Position numbers and translations under genes: made by a program. From Lysobacteraceae bacterium P (GTDB lineage Bacteria > Pseudomonadota > Gammaproteobacteria > Xanthomonadales > Xanthomonadaceae): a stretch of 64,000 bases of DNA. The stretch spans positions 844,278-908,277 of the forward strand of contig SCOX01000001.1 in assembly GCA_005503055.1 (NCBI GenBank), in the 5' to 3' direction. Positions 17,974 to 26,422 of the stretch are shown here, piece by piece. How positions within the stretch are numbered: position 1 is the stretch's first letter; every line of letters begins with the position of its first letter. Under the pieces are notes generated by a model. That model did no database searches and was not told the DNA's origin. It saw nothing but the letters and a program-made list of their open reading frames with translations.

Positions 17974-18885
17974 TCAACCCGCCGCCCAGGGCGCCTTTTC
18001 GAACTTCTTGACCAGGTGTTCGATGAGCACCTGCACGCGCGCCGGTCGCACGCGCCCGGGCGGCGTCACCACGTGCAGTGCGATCGGCGGCGGCGCCCAG
18101 TCGGGCAACACGACTTCGAGCTTCCCGGCCTTGAGTTCGCGCCACACCAGGAACTCGGGCTGCAAGGCCACGCCCAACCCCGCCAGCAACGCCGGATTGA
18201 GCGCTTCGGCGTTGTTCACGCGCAGCGGCGCGGGAACGCTGATCGAGAAGTCGCCATGCTTGCGGTGGTGGAACCGCCACGCGTTGCCGAAGCGCGACAG
18301 CGTGTAGAACAGCGCGTTGTGCTGTGCCAGTTCGCGCGGATGGCGCGGGCGGCCATGCGCGTCGAGGTACGCGGGCGCGGCGACCAGCATCACGCGAACG
18401 CCGCACAAGCGGCGCGCGAGCAGGCTCGAATCGGCCAGCGCCGAAATGCGCAGCGCCAGGTCGAAGCCGCCGCCGACCAGATCGACCAGGCCGTCGTCGA
18501 AATCGACCTCCAGCGACACCTCCGGATGGCGCGCCATGAACTCGGGCAGCAGCGGCGCGAGATGCTCGACACCGAAGGACATCGGCACCGCCATGCGCAC
18601 CGTGCCGCGCGGACTGGTCGCCTGCGCGGTGATTTCGGCCTCGACCGCCTCGCCCTCGGCGAGGATGCGGCTGGCCCGTTCCAGCGCGCCGCGTCCGCTT
18701 TCGGTCAGCGACATGCGCCGCGACGTGCGGTGGAACAGGACGGTCTTCAGGCGCGACTCCAGCCGGGTGATCGCCTTTGACACCGTGGCCTGCGACAGCG
18801 TGAGCTCGTTGGCGGCGCGGGCGAAAGAACCGGTTTCGGCGACCTTGGCGAAGATCGCCCAAGCTTCCAGGTCGGGCAGTTTCAT
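17974..18885 (-). CDS. LysR-family transcriptional regulator
   Basis: 303 aa. The N-terminal winged helix-turn-helix (about 1-62) has [20 protein letters not shown] and [24 protein letters not shown], as in the CrgA/DsdC-like subgroup. The substrate-binding domain (about 90-295) shows the usual two-lobed pattern, with [20 protein letters not shown]. It is divergent from pirin, and the shared 143-nt region contains an 8-bp inverted repeat, so pirin and the following genes are the likely targets. The effector is unknown. Confidence 0.92.
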   Translation of the reverse strand: MKLPDLEAWAIFAKVAETGSFARAANELTLSQATVSKAITRLESRLKTVLFHRTSRRMSLTESGRGALERASRILAEGEAVEAEITAQATSPRGTVRMAVPMSFGVEHLAPLLPEFMARHPEVSLEVDFDDGLVDLVGGGFDLALRISALADSSLLARRLCGVRVMLVAAPAYLDAHGRPRHPRELAQHNALFYTLSRFGNAWRFHHRKHGDFSISVPAPLRVNNAEALNPALLAGLGVALQPEFLVWRELKAGKLEVVLPDWAPPPIALHVVTPPGRVRPARVQVLIEHLVKKFEKAPWAAG

Positions 18886-18934
18886 GGCGTGCTCTTCATG
18901 GCGTGCATTTCACGGGTTGGATCCATCATGCAAG

Positions 18935-18968
18935 GAATGGAATTGATCATATTCGATCCGTTCCATTC
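18935..18968. promoter_or_regulatory. putative LysR operator between lysR and pirin
   Basis: GAATGGAA (18935-18942) and TTCCATTC (18961-18968) form a perfect inverted repeat with an 18-nt A/T-rich spacer containing TTGATCATATTCGATC. It lies midway in the divergent intergenic region, 50 nt from the lysR start and 61 nt from pirin. That position and the dyad fit a LysR-type binding site, but no binding evidence exists here. Confidence 0.5.
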
Positions 18969-19028
18969 TCAGGCGGCCTGCGGACGCCTATCGTGGCGTC
19001 ACTCCCCCACACAACCCGGAGCAGGACC

Positions 19029-19730
19029 ATGATCGAACGTCGCCCGTTCAACAGCCTGGGTGGAGCCAACCACGGTTGGCTCGATGCCAAGCACCATTTC
19101 TCGTTCGCCAGCTACCACGACGACGCCCGCATGGGCTGGGGCGCGCTGCGGGTCTGGAACGATGACACCATCGCCGCCAACACCGGTTTCCCGCCGCATC
19201 CGCATTCGGACATGGAGATCATCACCTACGTCCGCGATGGCGCGATCACCCACCAGGACAACCTGGACAACAAGGGCCGCACCGAAGCGGGCGACGTGCA
19301 GGTGATGAGCGCCGGCACCGGCATCACGCACGCCGAGTACAACCTGGAAGCGGCGACCACGCGGATCTTCCAGATCTGGATCATCCCCGACGCCCGCGGC
19401 GGTGCGCCGACCTGGGGCAGCAAGCCCTTTCCGAAGGGCGATCGCTCCGGCAATTTCGTCACGCTGGCCAGCGGCATCGAAGGCGACGAGGACGCACTGC
19501 CGATCCGCGCCCACGCCCGCGTGCTGGGCCTGACGTTGAAGGCTGGGGAAACGGCGCAGTACGACTTCGGCGAGAACCGCTTCGGCTATCTCGTGCCGGC
19601 CAAGGGCACCATCGAAGTCAACGGCGTGCGCATCGAAGCGCGCGACGGTGCGGCGATGCGCAACGAAAGCGCCATCACCGTGACGGCGCTGGAAGATGCG
19701 GAAGTCGTGCTGGTGGATTCGGCGCCGTAA
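19029..19730 (+). CDS. pirin family protein
   Basis: 233 aa bicupin. The N-terminal cupin holds the iron-ligand pattern HPHSDMEIITYV and the downstream QVMSAGTGITHAEYN, matching the His/His/His/Glu site of YhhW-type pirins with quercetinase activity. The C-terminal cupin (about 135-233) lacks metal ligands, as is usual. GGAGCAGGACC upstream decides ATG 19029. It is divergent from the LysR gene and is the first of a group with the isochorismatase and amidohydrolase genes, which suggests a LysR-controlled redox or aromatic-catabolic function. Confidence 0.92.
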   Translation: MIERRPFNSLGGANHGWLDAKHHFSFASYHDDARMGWGALRVWNDDTIAANTGFPPHPHSDMEIITYVRDGAITHQDNLDNKGRTEAGDVQVMSAGTGITHAEYNLEAATTRIFQIWIIPDARGGAPTWGSKPFPKGDRSGNFVTLASGIEGDEDALPIRAHARVLGLTLKAGETAQYDFGENRFGYLVPAKGTIEVNGVRIEARDGAAMRNESAITVTALEDAEVVLVDSAP

Positions 19731-19748
19731 GCGACCGGCATCGATGCC

Positions 19749-19785
19749 GCCCCAACCCCTCTCCCACCGGGCGAGGGGTTGGGGC
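19749..19785. terminator. strong CCCTC-type hairpin between pirin and the hydrolase genes
   Basis: GCCCCAACCCCTC (19749-19761) pairs perfectly with GAGGGGTTGGGGC (19773-19785). An inner CCC-acc-GGG extends the stem to 16 bp with one mismatch. It has no T tract. It starts 18 nt after the pirin stop and leaves a 200-nt gap before the next gene. It belongs to the same family as 4616-4640 and 46035-46064. Confidence 0.6.
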
Positions 19786-19930
19786 AACGCGGCAAACAGC
19801 ACCTTCATCCAATCCACGTTCCCTTCACGCCGCGCATCGTGGCGCGAATGGGCGGCACTCATCCGCAACCGCATCCGGCCGTTGGCGCGGCCGCCTGCCC
19901 GCGCTTTCCCACGACTCGAGGATCCGTTCC

Positions 19931-20587
19931 ATGCCCATCGCCAGAACAGCCGCCGGCGCGCAACTGCTGACGCCGCAAGACCACACGCTGGTCATGATCG
20001 ACCACCAGTCGCAGATGGCTTTCGCCACGCGCTCGATCGACGTCGCCACCCTGCGCACCAACGTCGCGCTGGTGGCGAGGGCGGCCGCCGGGTTCGGCGT
20101 CAGCACGATCGTTACCACGGTGGCGGAGAAGTCGTTCTCCGGCCCGCTGTTTCCCGAAGTGAGCGCCGCTTTCCCTAAGGCCACCGTGTTCGACCGGACC
20201 AGCATGAACGCGTGGGAAGACGCGCAGGTCACCGATGAGGTGAACCGCATCGGCAAGGGCCGCCTGGTCTTCGCCGGGCTGTGGACCAGCGTGTGCATCG
20301 TCGGACCGGTGCTGTCGGCCCTTGACCAGGGCTTCGAGGCCTACGTCATCGCCGATGCCTGCGGAGATACGACCGACGAAGCGCACGAACGCGCGATGCA
20401 GCGCATGATCCAGGCCGGCGCCCGGCCGATGACGTCGCTGCAGTACATGCTCGAACTGCAGCGCGACTGGGCGCGCGCGGCGACGTACGATCTCACCACC
20501 GGCATCGCGCACGAGATGGCCGGCGGTTACGGACTTGGCATCCAGTACGCCAAGACGATGTTCGGCGCTTCCGAAGGCGGCCACTGA
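19931..20587 (+). CDS. isochorismatase-family hydrolase (YcaC-like)
   Basis: 218 aa cysteine hydrolase. The catalytic triad of the fold is visible as D24 (MIDHQ), K67 (VAEKSFSG) and C122 (TSVCIVG). Family features GLWTSVCIVGPVLSALDQGFEAYVIADACGD-type spacing and the C-terminal AMQRMIQAGA block fit the YcaC/nicotinamidase-like group. The substrate is unknown; it is more likely an amide or imide than isochorismate. It ends 4 nt before the amidohydrolase gene, so the two form an operon. Confidence 0.88.
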   Translation: MPIARTAAGAQLLTPQDHTLVMIDHQSQMAFATRSIDVATLRTNVALVARAAAGFGVSTIVTTVAEKSFSGPLFPEVSAAFPKATVFDRTSMNAWEDAQVTDEVNRIGKGRLVFAGLWTSVCIVGPVLSALDQGFEAYVIADACGDTTDEAHERAMQRMIQAGARPMTSLQYMLELQRDWARAATYDLTTGIAHEMAGGYGLGIQYAKTMFGASEGGH

Positions 20588-20591
20588 CCGC

Positions 20592-22568
20592 ATGGACACC
20601 GGGCGTCGCCGCTTGCTGGAAGCGGCCCTGGCCGGAACGCTGCTGGGATGCGCGCCCGTCAGGCAGCGCACGACATCGCAGGAAGGACATGTGGAATCGG
20701 GCGCCGATCTGATCGTCTTCAATGCGCGAATCGCCACGCTCGATCCGCGCAACCCGTCGGCCACCGCACTGGCCGTGGCCGGCGGACGCCTCGTCGCCGT
20801 CGGAAGCGATGCGCATGTACTGGAGCATTCGCACGACGCCACGCGCCTGATCGACGCGCGCGGCCGACGCCTGATCCCCGGCCTCAACGACAGCCACACG
20901 CACCTCATCCGCGGCGGCCTCAACTACAACCTGGAACTTCGCTGGGATGGCGTGCGCAGCCTCGCGGACGCGATGGCGATGCTGCGCGAACAGGTCGCGC
21001 GCACGCCCGCACCGCAATGGGTGCGCGTGATCGGCGGCTTCAGCGAAGAGCAGTTCGTCGAAAAACGCCTGCCGACGCTGGCCGAACTCAACGCCATCGC
21101 GCCCGATACGCCGGTCTTCATCCTGCATTTGTACGACCGCGCCCTGCTCAACCGCGCGGCGCTGCGCGCGGTGGGCTATACCAGGGACAGCCAGGATCCG
21201 CCCGGCGGACGCATCGAGCGCGACAAGGCGGGCAACCCCACCGGCCTGCTGCTCGCGCAACCCAACGCGCTGATCCTCTACGCCACGCTCGCCAAGGGAC
21301 CGAAGTTGCCGCCGGAGTACCAGCGCAACTCCACGCGCCATTTCATGCGCGAGCTCAACCGGCTGGGCATCACCTCGGTGATCGACGCCGGCGGCGGCTT
21401 CCAGAACTACCCGGACGATTACGACGTCATCCGCCAACTGCACGCCGACGACGAACTCACCGTGCGCATCGCCTACAACCTGTTCACCCAGAACAAGGAC
21501 GGCGAGATGGCCGACTTCGAGCGCTGGAGCGCCATGCTCCAGCCGCGCGAAGGCGACGACATGCTGCGCCACAACGGCGCGGGCGAGATGCTGGTGTTCT
21601 CGGCGGCGGATTTCGAGAACTTCCGCGAACCGCGCCCCGAGCTTGCGCCGTCGTTGGAACACGACCTGGAAGGCGTGGTGCGCCTGCTGGTCGACAAGCG
21701 TTGGCCGTTCCGCATCCACGCCACGTACGACGAGAGCATCACGCGCATTCTCGACGTGTACGAGAAGGTGAACGGCGACATGCTGTCCAACGGCGCCCCG
21801 TTCGGCGGCACGCGCTGGTTCCTCGACCATGCCGAAACCATCTCCGACCGCAACATCGACCGCGTGCGCGCGCTCGGCGGCGGCATCGCGATCCAGCACC
21901 GCATGGCCTACCAGGGCGAGTTCTTCGCCCGGCGCTATGGCGTGGACGCGCTCAAGCGCACGCCGCCGGTGCGGCGCATGCTCGACGCCGGCGTCCCCGT
22001 CGGCGCCGGCACCGACGCCACGCGCGTGGCCAGTTACAACCCGTGGGTCGCGCTGTACTGGCTGAGCACCGGCCGCACCGTTGGCGGCATGCCGATGTAC
22101 GGCGACGACAACAAGCTCGAACGCGAACAGGCGCTGCGTCTGTGGACCCAGGGCAGCGCGTGGTTCTCCGGCGAGGACGGCCGCAAGGGCGTGCTCACGC
22201 CCGGACAGCTGGCGGATTTCGCCCTGCTGTCTGCCGATTTCATGACCGTGCCGGACGAGCGCATCCAGGGCATCACCAGCGTGCTGACCGTCGTGGGCGG
22301 GCGCGTGGTGCATGGCGACGACGAGTTCGTCCGCCTCGCTCCCGTGCTGCCCGAGCCCATGCCCGACTGGTCGCCGGTGCGCCGCTGGGGCGGCTATCAG
22401 CCCGGCACGCTCGGGGCCGCCGCGGCTTCACTGGCGCACACGCACGTTCATGCGGACGGCGGCGATTGCGGGGTGCATCGACATCATTCCCATGCGGGCC
22501 ATCACGAGGCGCAGGGAGACCTGCGCACGTTCTGGGGCGCGCTGGGTTGCTCGTGTTTTGCGTTCTAG
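20592..22568 (+). CDS. YtcJ-like amidohydrolase, lipoprotein with His-rich tail
   Basis: 658 aa. Twin-arginine-like GRRRLLEAALAGTLLGC ends in a lipobox, so an exported, membrane-anchored enzyme is likely. The amidohydrolase_3 domain shows PGLNDSHTHLI (metal-binding HxH), FLDHAETIS and GAGTDATRV (catalytic Asp region). The C-terminus is unusual: about 45 residues past the domain contain many histidines in a short span (HTHVHADGGDCGVHRHHSH) and end CSCFAF, a possible metal-binding tail. ATG 20592 follows the hydrolase stop by 4 nt. Substrates of this family are mostly unknown. Confidence 0.85.
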   Translation: MDTGRRRLLEAALAGTLLGCAPVRQRTTSQEGHVESGADLIVFNARIATLDPRNPSATALAVAGGRLVAVGSDAHVLEHSHDATRLIDARGRRLIPGLNDSHTHLIRGGLNYNLELRWDGVRSLADAMAMLREQVARTPAPQWVRVIGGFSEEQFVEKRLPTLAELNAIAPDTPVFILHLYDRALLNRAALRAVGYTRDSQDPPGGRIERDKAGNPTGLLLAQPNALILYATLAKGPKLPPEYQRNSTRHFMRELNRLGITSVIDAGGGFQNYPDDYDVIRQLHADDELTVRIAYNLFTQNKDGEMADFERWSAMLQPREGDDMLRHNGAGEMLVFSAADFENFREPRPELAPSLEHDLEGVVRLLVDKRWPFRIHATYDESITRILDVYEKVNGDMLSNGAPFGGTRWFLDHAETISDRNIDRVRALGGGIAIQHRMAYQGEFFARRYGVDALKRTPPVRRMLDAGVPVGAGTDATRVASYNPWVALYWLSTGRTVGGMPMYGDDNKLEREQALRLWTQGSAWFSGEDGRKGVLTPGQLADFALLSADFMTVPDERIQGITSVLTVVGGRVVHGDDEFVRLAPVLPEPMPDWSPVRRWGGYQPGTLGAAAASLAHTHVHADGGDCGVHRHHSHAGHHEAQGDLRTFWGALGCSCFAF

Positions 22569-22700
22569 GAAGAAGGTCGTTCCAGCCGTAGCTCGGGTAG
22601 GCGAAGCGCACCCGGGGTACGGCATTACGACACTGCGGCCTTGCCCGGTCCGCACAGCAACGAGAGACGAAGTCCCCCTTCCGCCAGACGAGGTGACGCC

Positions 22701-23225
22701 ATGCTCGACCTGCTCAACATCAGCGCCTTCGGCGCCCTGCACACCGCGATCGCGCTGATCGGGGTGTTCGCCGGCTTCACCGCGCTGATCGCGCATCGCG
22801 AACTCCTGCTGTCGTCGCGCGCCGGGCGGATCTTCTTCTGGTTCACCATCGGCGCGGCGGTCACCGGGCTCTTCATCTATCGCCGCGGCAGCTTCGGCGC
22901 ACCGCACGTGCTCAGCGTGATGACGCTGGTGGTGCTGGCGCTGGCATGGTTCGTCGAGCGGCGGCGCGGATTCGGGCGCGCATCGAGCTACGCCGCCGTG
23001 CTGCTCAACCTGACCGCGCTGTTCTTCCACTTCATCCCGGCCTTCGTGGAGAGCCTCACGCGACTGCCGCTGGGCGCGCCTTACGCCGCCAATCCGGAAG
23101 ACCCCGCCCTGTTCGGCCCGATCGGCACCGCCTTCGTGGCCTACCTGATCGCCACCGTGTGGCAATTGCTGCGCGTGCGCGGTGCCTCGCGCCGGGCCGC
23201 TACGCGGGGCGCCCGCTTGGCCTAG
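22701..23225 (+). CDS. small five-TM membrane protein
   Basis: 174 aa with about five hydrophobic segments (10-33, 44-63, 72-90, 102-122, 145-165) and short charged loops (YRRGSFG, ERRRGFGRAS). It resembles DUF2306-like integral membrane proteins in spacing but lacks a diagnostic motif, so the family is not assigned. ATG 22701 is chosen because it begins the first membrane-proximal helix (MLDLLNISAFGALHT). Its TAG stop coincides with the first base of the 21-bp repeat array that follows. Confidence 0.7.
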   Translation: MLDLLNISAFGALHTAIALIGVFAGFTALIAHRELLLSSRAGRIFFWFTIGAAVTGLFIYRRGSFGAPHVLSVMTLVVLALAWFVERRRGFGRASSYAAVLLNLTALFFHFIPAFVESLTRLPLGAPYAANPEDPALFGPIGTAFVAYLIATVWQLLRVRGASRRAATRGARLA

Positions 23226-23644
23226 GCGCCAATTCCGTCAGCGCCGACGCTTTTCCCGTCGACGCCGGCGGCCGTTACCTCGACATCGACGCAAATCATG
23301 CCGATGGCGACGCTTTTCCCGGCGATGGCGGCGCCTTCTCCTTCGATGGCGACGCGGTTTGCGCCGACCGTGACGCGTTATCCGTCGGCGGCCGCGCTTT
23401 TTTGTCATCGATGAGGCTTTTTCCTTCGACCGCGACGCTTCGAGTGTTGACAGAGCGGTGGTCCGCTCGACGCGTGACGCGGATTTCCCCGCTGATGGCG
23501 CTGTCCCCGTCGGCGCAGAGGCCGCTTCCGTCGCCTGCGACCCTTCCTGCGTCGCGTCCGACGCATTTTTGGGTCATTGCCGACACTTTTTTCGTCGCGC
23601 GTGGCGCTTTTTTCGTCAGCGGTTAGGCTTTTTCACCGTCCTTC
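23225..23644. repeat. degenerate tandem array, about 20 units of 21 bp
   Basis: This 560-nt gap before Ku holds no convincing gene. From 23225 to 23644 it breaks into units of 21 bp: GACGC or GGCGC, then a T run of 4-6, then CGTCG/CGATG and a GC end. Examples start at 23246, 23309, 23330, 23351, 23372, 23476, 23497, 23582 and 23603. One unit is 20 nt (from 23414) and one 22 nt (from 23560), shifting the phase. The period equals seven codons: one frame reads heptads such as DAFPGDG, another MATLFPA. Many units can form GACG-loop-CGTC mini-hairpins. Function unknown; 23645-23785 is the Ku leader. Confidence 0.75.
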
Positions 23645-23785
23645 GACAGTTCCGCGCCCTGCCCCGGCCCTCCCCGCCCCTCGGCCGGCGCTCGCGACGA
23701 TGGCCTCCCCCTTTCACCGCACGCCTACGCGCCCCGCCGGAAAGTTCCGGTTCTACCCCCGAGAACCGCCCGGGAGAGGTGTCCC

Positions 23786-24691
23786 ATGGCCCGCCCCATC
23801 TGGACCGGAACGCTGTCGTTCGGTCTGCTCAACATCCCCGTGAAACTGATGACCGGCGAGCGCCGCGTGGATCTGCACTTCCGCATGCTCGACAGCCGCA
23901 ACAACGCCCCGATCCGCTACGAGCGCGTCAACGCCGAAACCGGCGAGGAGGTGCCGTGGAAGGAGATCGTGAAGGCGTTCGAGTACGACAAGGGCAGCTA
24001 TGTCGTGCTGGAGGAATCCGACATCGCCGCCGCATCGCCCGACCACAAGGAATCGGTGGACATCGACACCTTCGTGGACCTGGAGGCGATCGGGCCGGAG
24101 TTCTTCGAAAAGCCCTACGTGCTGGAGCCGGGCAAGAAGGCCGAGAAAGGCTACGTGCTGCTGCGCGAAGTGCTCAAGCGCACCGGCCAGGCCGGCGTGG
24201 GCCGCGTGGTGATCCGCACGCGCGAATACCTCGCCGCCGTGGTGCCCAAGGACGAAGCATTGATGCTGCTCATCCTGCGTTTCGCGCAGGAGCTGGTCGA
24301 TCCGGCCGATTACAAGCTGCCCGAAGGCGGCCTGGAGAAATGGAAGATCACCACGCGCGAGATCGACATGGCCAAGCAGTTGATCGAGTCGATGAGCTCC
24401 AAGTGGGAGCCGGAGGACTACAAGGACGATTTCCGCGATCGGCTGACAAAGGTGATCGAGGACCGCGTGAAGGCCAAGAACGTCGTGCGCAAGCCCGCCG
24501 TCGACGAGGACAACCTGCCCGAGAACGCCGCGACCAACGTCATCGACTTCGCCGACCTGCTCAAGCGCAGCCTGGAAAAGAAGGGCGGCGGCGGCAGCGG
24601 CAAGCCCGCGCCGGCGAAGAAAGCCGCCAAGAAGGCTCCCGCGAAGAAGGCCACCACCGCGAAGAAGCGCACCGGGCGCAAGTCGGCCTGA
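23786..24691 (+). CDS. ku: non-homologous end joining protein Ku
   Basis: 301 aa; a homodimeric ring that binds DNA ends and recruits LigD. The Ku core (about 1-250) shows the family start ARPIWTGTLSFGLLNIPVKL, REYLAAVVPKDEALMLLILRF and the LigD-interacting C-terminal part (AKQLIESMSSKWEPEDYKDDFR). The tail from about 265 is Lys/Ala-rich (KKAAKKAPAKKAT), a basic extension known to aid DNA binding in other Ku proteins. GGGAGAGGTGTCCC precedes ATG 23786. It is followed 30 nt later by a polymerase-domain gene, presumably co-transcribed. Confidence 0.97.
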   Translation: MARPIWTGTLSFGLLNIPVKLMTGERRVDLHFRMLDSRNNAPIRYERVNAETGEEVPWKEIVKAFEYDKGSYVVLEESDIAAASPDHKESVDIDTFVDLEAIGPEFFEKPYVLEPGKKAEKGYVLLREVLKRTGQAGVGRVVIRTREYLAAVVPKDEALMLLILRFAQELVDPADYKLPEGGLEKWKITTREIDMAKQLIESMSSKWEPEDYKDDFRDRLTKVIEDRVKAKNVVRKPAVDEDNLPENAATNVIDFADLLKRSLEKKGGGGSGKPAPAKKAAKKAPAKKATTAKKRTGRKSA

Positions 24692-24721
24692 GCGCGCGCG
24701 CCCGCGATGCGACGCTGACGC

Positions 24722-25591
24722 ATGGCCACGACGCCCCGCCTCACGAGCCCCGACCGGGTGGTGTTCCCGCAGACCGGGATCACCAAGGCCGACGTCGCGG
24801 ACTACTACCGCGTGGTTTCGCGCTGGCTGCTCCCAGAGCTGGTGCGAAGGCCGTTGTCGCTGGTGCGCTGCCCCGATGGCGTCGACGGCCAGTGCTTTTT
24901 CCAGAAGCACCATGCCGATTCGCTCGGCGAGCACGTCCACTCGATCACGCTGCGCGAGGTCAGCGGCCAGGGCGACTACCTTTACGTCGAGGACCTCGAC
25001 GGCGTGCTCGAGCTGGTGCAGATGAACGCACTGGAGTTCCACGTGTGGGGCGCGCGCACGGACGATGTCGAGAAGCCGGACCGCCTCGTATTCGACCTCG
25101 ATCCCGACGAAGGCATCGAATGGAACGTGCTGAAGGCCGCCGCGCGTGAAGTGCGCGACCGCCTGAGCGAACTGCGCCTGCGCAGCTGGGTGCGCATGTC
25201 CGGCGGCAAGGGGCTGCACGTCGTCGCGCCGATCCGGCCGGGGCCGGACTGGGCACAGGTGAAGGCGTTCTGCGATGCTTTCGCCGAATCGCTGGTCGCA
25301 CGCGCGCCGGAACGCTACATCGCCACCGCGTCGAAGGCCGCGCGCGAAGGCCTGATCTTCATCGACTGGCTGCGCAACACGCGCGGCGCCACGAGCGTGG
25401 CGAGCTGGTCGCTGCGCGCCAAGGCCGGCGCGACGGTGGCCATGCCACTGACCTGGGAGGAACTGGGCCGCGTCCGCCAGGCGGGCGCATTCGACCTGCA
25501 CAAGGCCATCAGGCGTTCCCGCAATCTCAAGCGCGACCCGTGGCACGCGATGCACCGTGCACGACAGACCTTGCCCGAACACATCGGCTGA
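24722..25591 (+). CDS. stand-alone LigD-type polymerase (PolDom)
   Basis: 289 aa covering only the archaeo-eukaryotic primase-type polymerase domain of LigD. Visible motifs are the metal-binding FDLDPDEG (about 120-127), SGGKGLHVVAPI (about 160-171) and the late WLRNTRGATSVASWSLRAK. It parallels the C-terminal domain of the full LigD encoded at 13379-15928 (both have CFFQKH and NALEFH/NSLEFH blocks) but is clearly diverged. It presumably fills gaps or adds ribonucleotides at Ku-bound ends. The pair Ku-PolDom 30 nt apart suggests one operon. Confidence 0.92.
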   Translation: MATTPRLTSPDRVVFPQTGITKADVADYYRVVSRWLLPELVRRPLSLVRCPDGVDGQCFFQKHHADSLGEHVHSITLREVSGQGDYLYVEDLDGVLELVQMNALEFHVWGARTDDVEKPDRLVFDLDPDEGIEWNVLKAAAREVRDRLSELRLRSWVRMSGGKGLHVVAPIRPGPDWAQVKAFCDAFAESLVARAPERYIATASKAAREGLIFIDWLRNTRGATSVASWSLRAKAGATVAMPLTWEELGRVRQAGAFDLHKAIRRSRNLKRDPWHAMHRARQTLPEHIG

Positions 25592-25693
25592 CGGCACATC
25601 GAGCTGGCGCGAGCTTGACGCGACTCTTACGTTCCTGAACGACATCCACCGAGGATGAACGCTTCATCGCGCGCGTTTGCTAGCGTCACGCGC

Positions 25694-26128
25694 ATGACAT
25701 TCCGCGTCCTCATCGTCTGCAAGGGCAATATCTGCCGAAGTCCCATGGCCGAAGTCATCGTGCGCACGCGCCTGGCGCGCGAGGGCATGGAGGTCACCTC
25801 CGCTGGGCTGGCGGCCATGCGAGGCCATCCGATCGACCCCCGCGCGCAGGCCGAACTGGCCGCGCACGGCTACGACGGCTCCTCCCACGTCGCACGCCAG
25901 GCGACCAAGCCATTGATGAACGACTCGCACCTGCTGCTGGCGATGGAACAGCGCCACGTCGCGGCAGCACTGGCGCTATGCCCGACGCTGCGCGGACGCG
26001 TGTTCATGCTTTCGCATTGGAACGACGGCGAGGACATCGAGGATCCGTACGGACGCGAGCAGGATGCGTTCGGTGCCGCGTTCAACCGCATAGAGTCTTG
26101 TATACGCGATTGGCGAACGAAACTGTGA
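25694..26128 (+). CDS. low-molecular-weight protein-tyrosine phosphatase (Wzb-like)
   Basis: 144 aa. The phosphate-binding loop is C-K-G-N-I-C-R (CX5R) in VLIVCKGNICRSPMAE, and the general acid lies in EDPYG. In exopolysaccharide loci this enzyme dephosphorylates the Wzc-type tyrosine kinase, which is encoded 2.8 kb downstream (28976-31249). ATG 25694 is chosen because it places the P-loop near residue 9, as in homologues. The 294-nt gap after it contains a 10-bp hairpin. Confidence 0.92.
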   Translation: MTFRVLIVCKGNICRSPMAEVIVRTRLAREGMEVTSAGLAAMRGHPIDPRAQAELAAHGYDGSSHVARQATKPLMNDSHLLLAMEQRHVAAALALCPTLRGRVFMLSHWNDGEDIEDPYGREQDAFGAAFNRIESCIRDWRTKL

Positions 26129-26140
26129 CACGTTCAATCC

Positions 26141-26177
26141 AATCGCTTCATCATTGTGCCGACGCAGTGAAGCGATT
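26141..26177. terminator. 10-bp hairpin in the leader of the EPS operon
   Basis: AATCGCTTCA (26141-26150) pairs perfectly with TGAAGCGATT (26168-26177) around a 17-nt loop, 12 nt after the phosphatase stop. There is no T tract. The 294-nt gap (26129-26422) is clearly A/T-richer than its surroundings, as expected of a promoter region. It also has the palindrome ACGAATTCGT at 26391-26400. No convincing -35/-10 pair could be fixed. Confidence 0.45.
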
Positions 26178-26422
26178 CATGCAACTGAACCTGAGTTGTA
26201 GGCGTTTTACGCGTCGTCGCGAAGATCGTGTTTATTTCATCTCCTCATCAACTCGCGCTACATAGATTCGTTCGCGCATGGAGGATGGCGCCTGAAGGAT
26301 GTTCCAGGACGCACGGGCCGGATGCCTTCATGCAATGCGATTGGTAGTGGTGGGTGCGAAAAGCACACGGAATCCAACACGCCTTGCCCAACGAATTCGT
26401 GTTCTGATCCCGAGGTGCGTGC

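Noticed and set aside
20493..22313. Long minus-strand open frame opposite the amidohydrolase
   Set aside because: It lies wholly opposite a recognised enzyme, lacks motifs and is explained by high GC at third codon positions.
23225..23644. The 21-bp array read as a CRISPR array
   Set aside because: Units are contiguous with no spacers and too degenerate; no cas gene is nearby.
26391..26400. ACGAATTCGT palindrome as an operator
   Set aside because: A single 10-bp palindrome without a second copy or promoter match; too weak to call alone.
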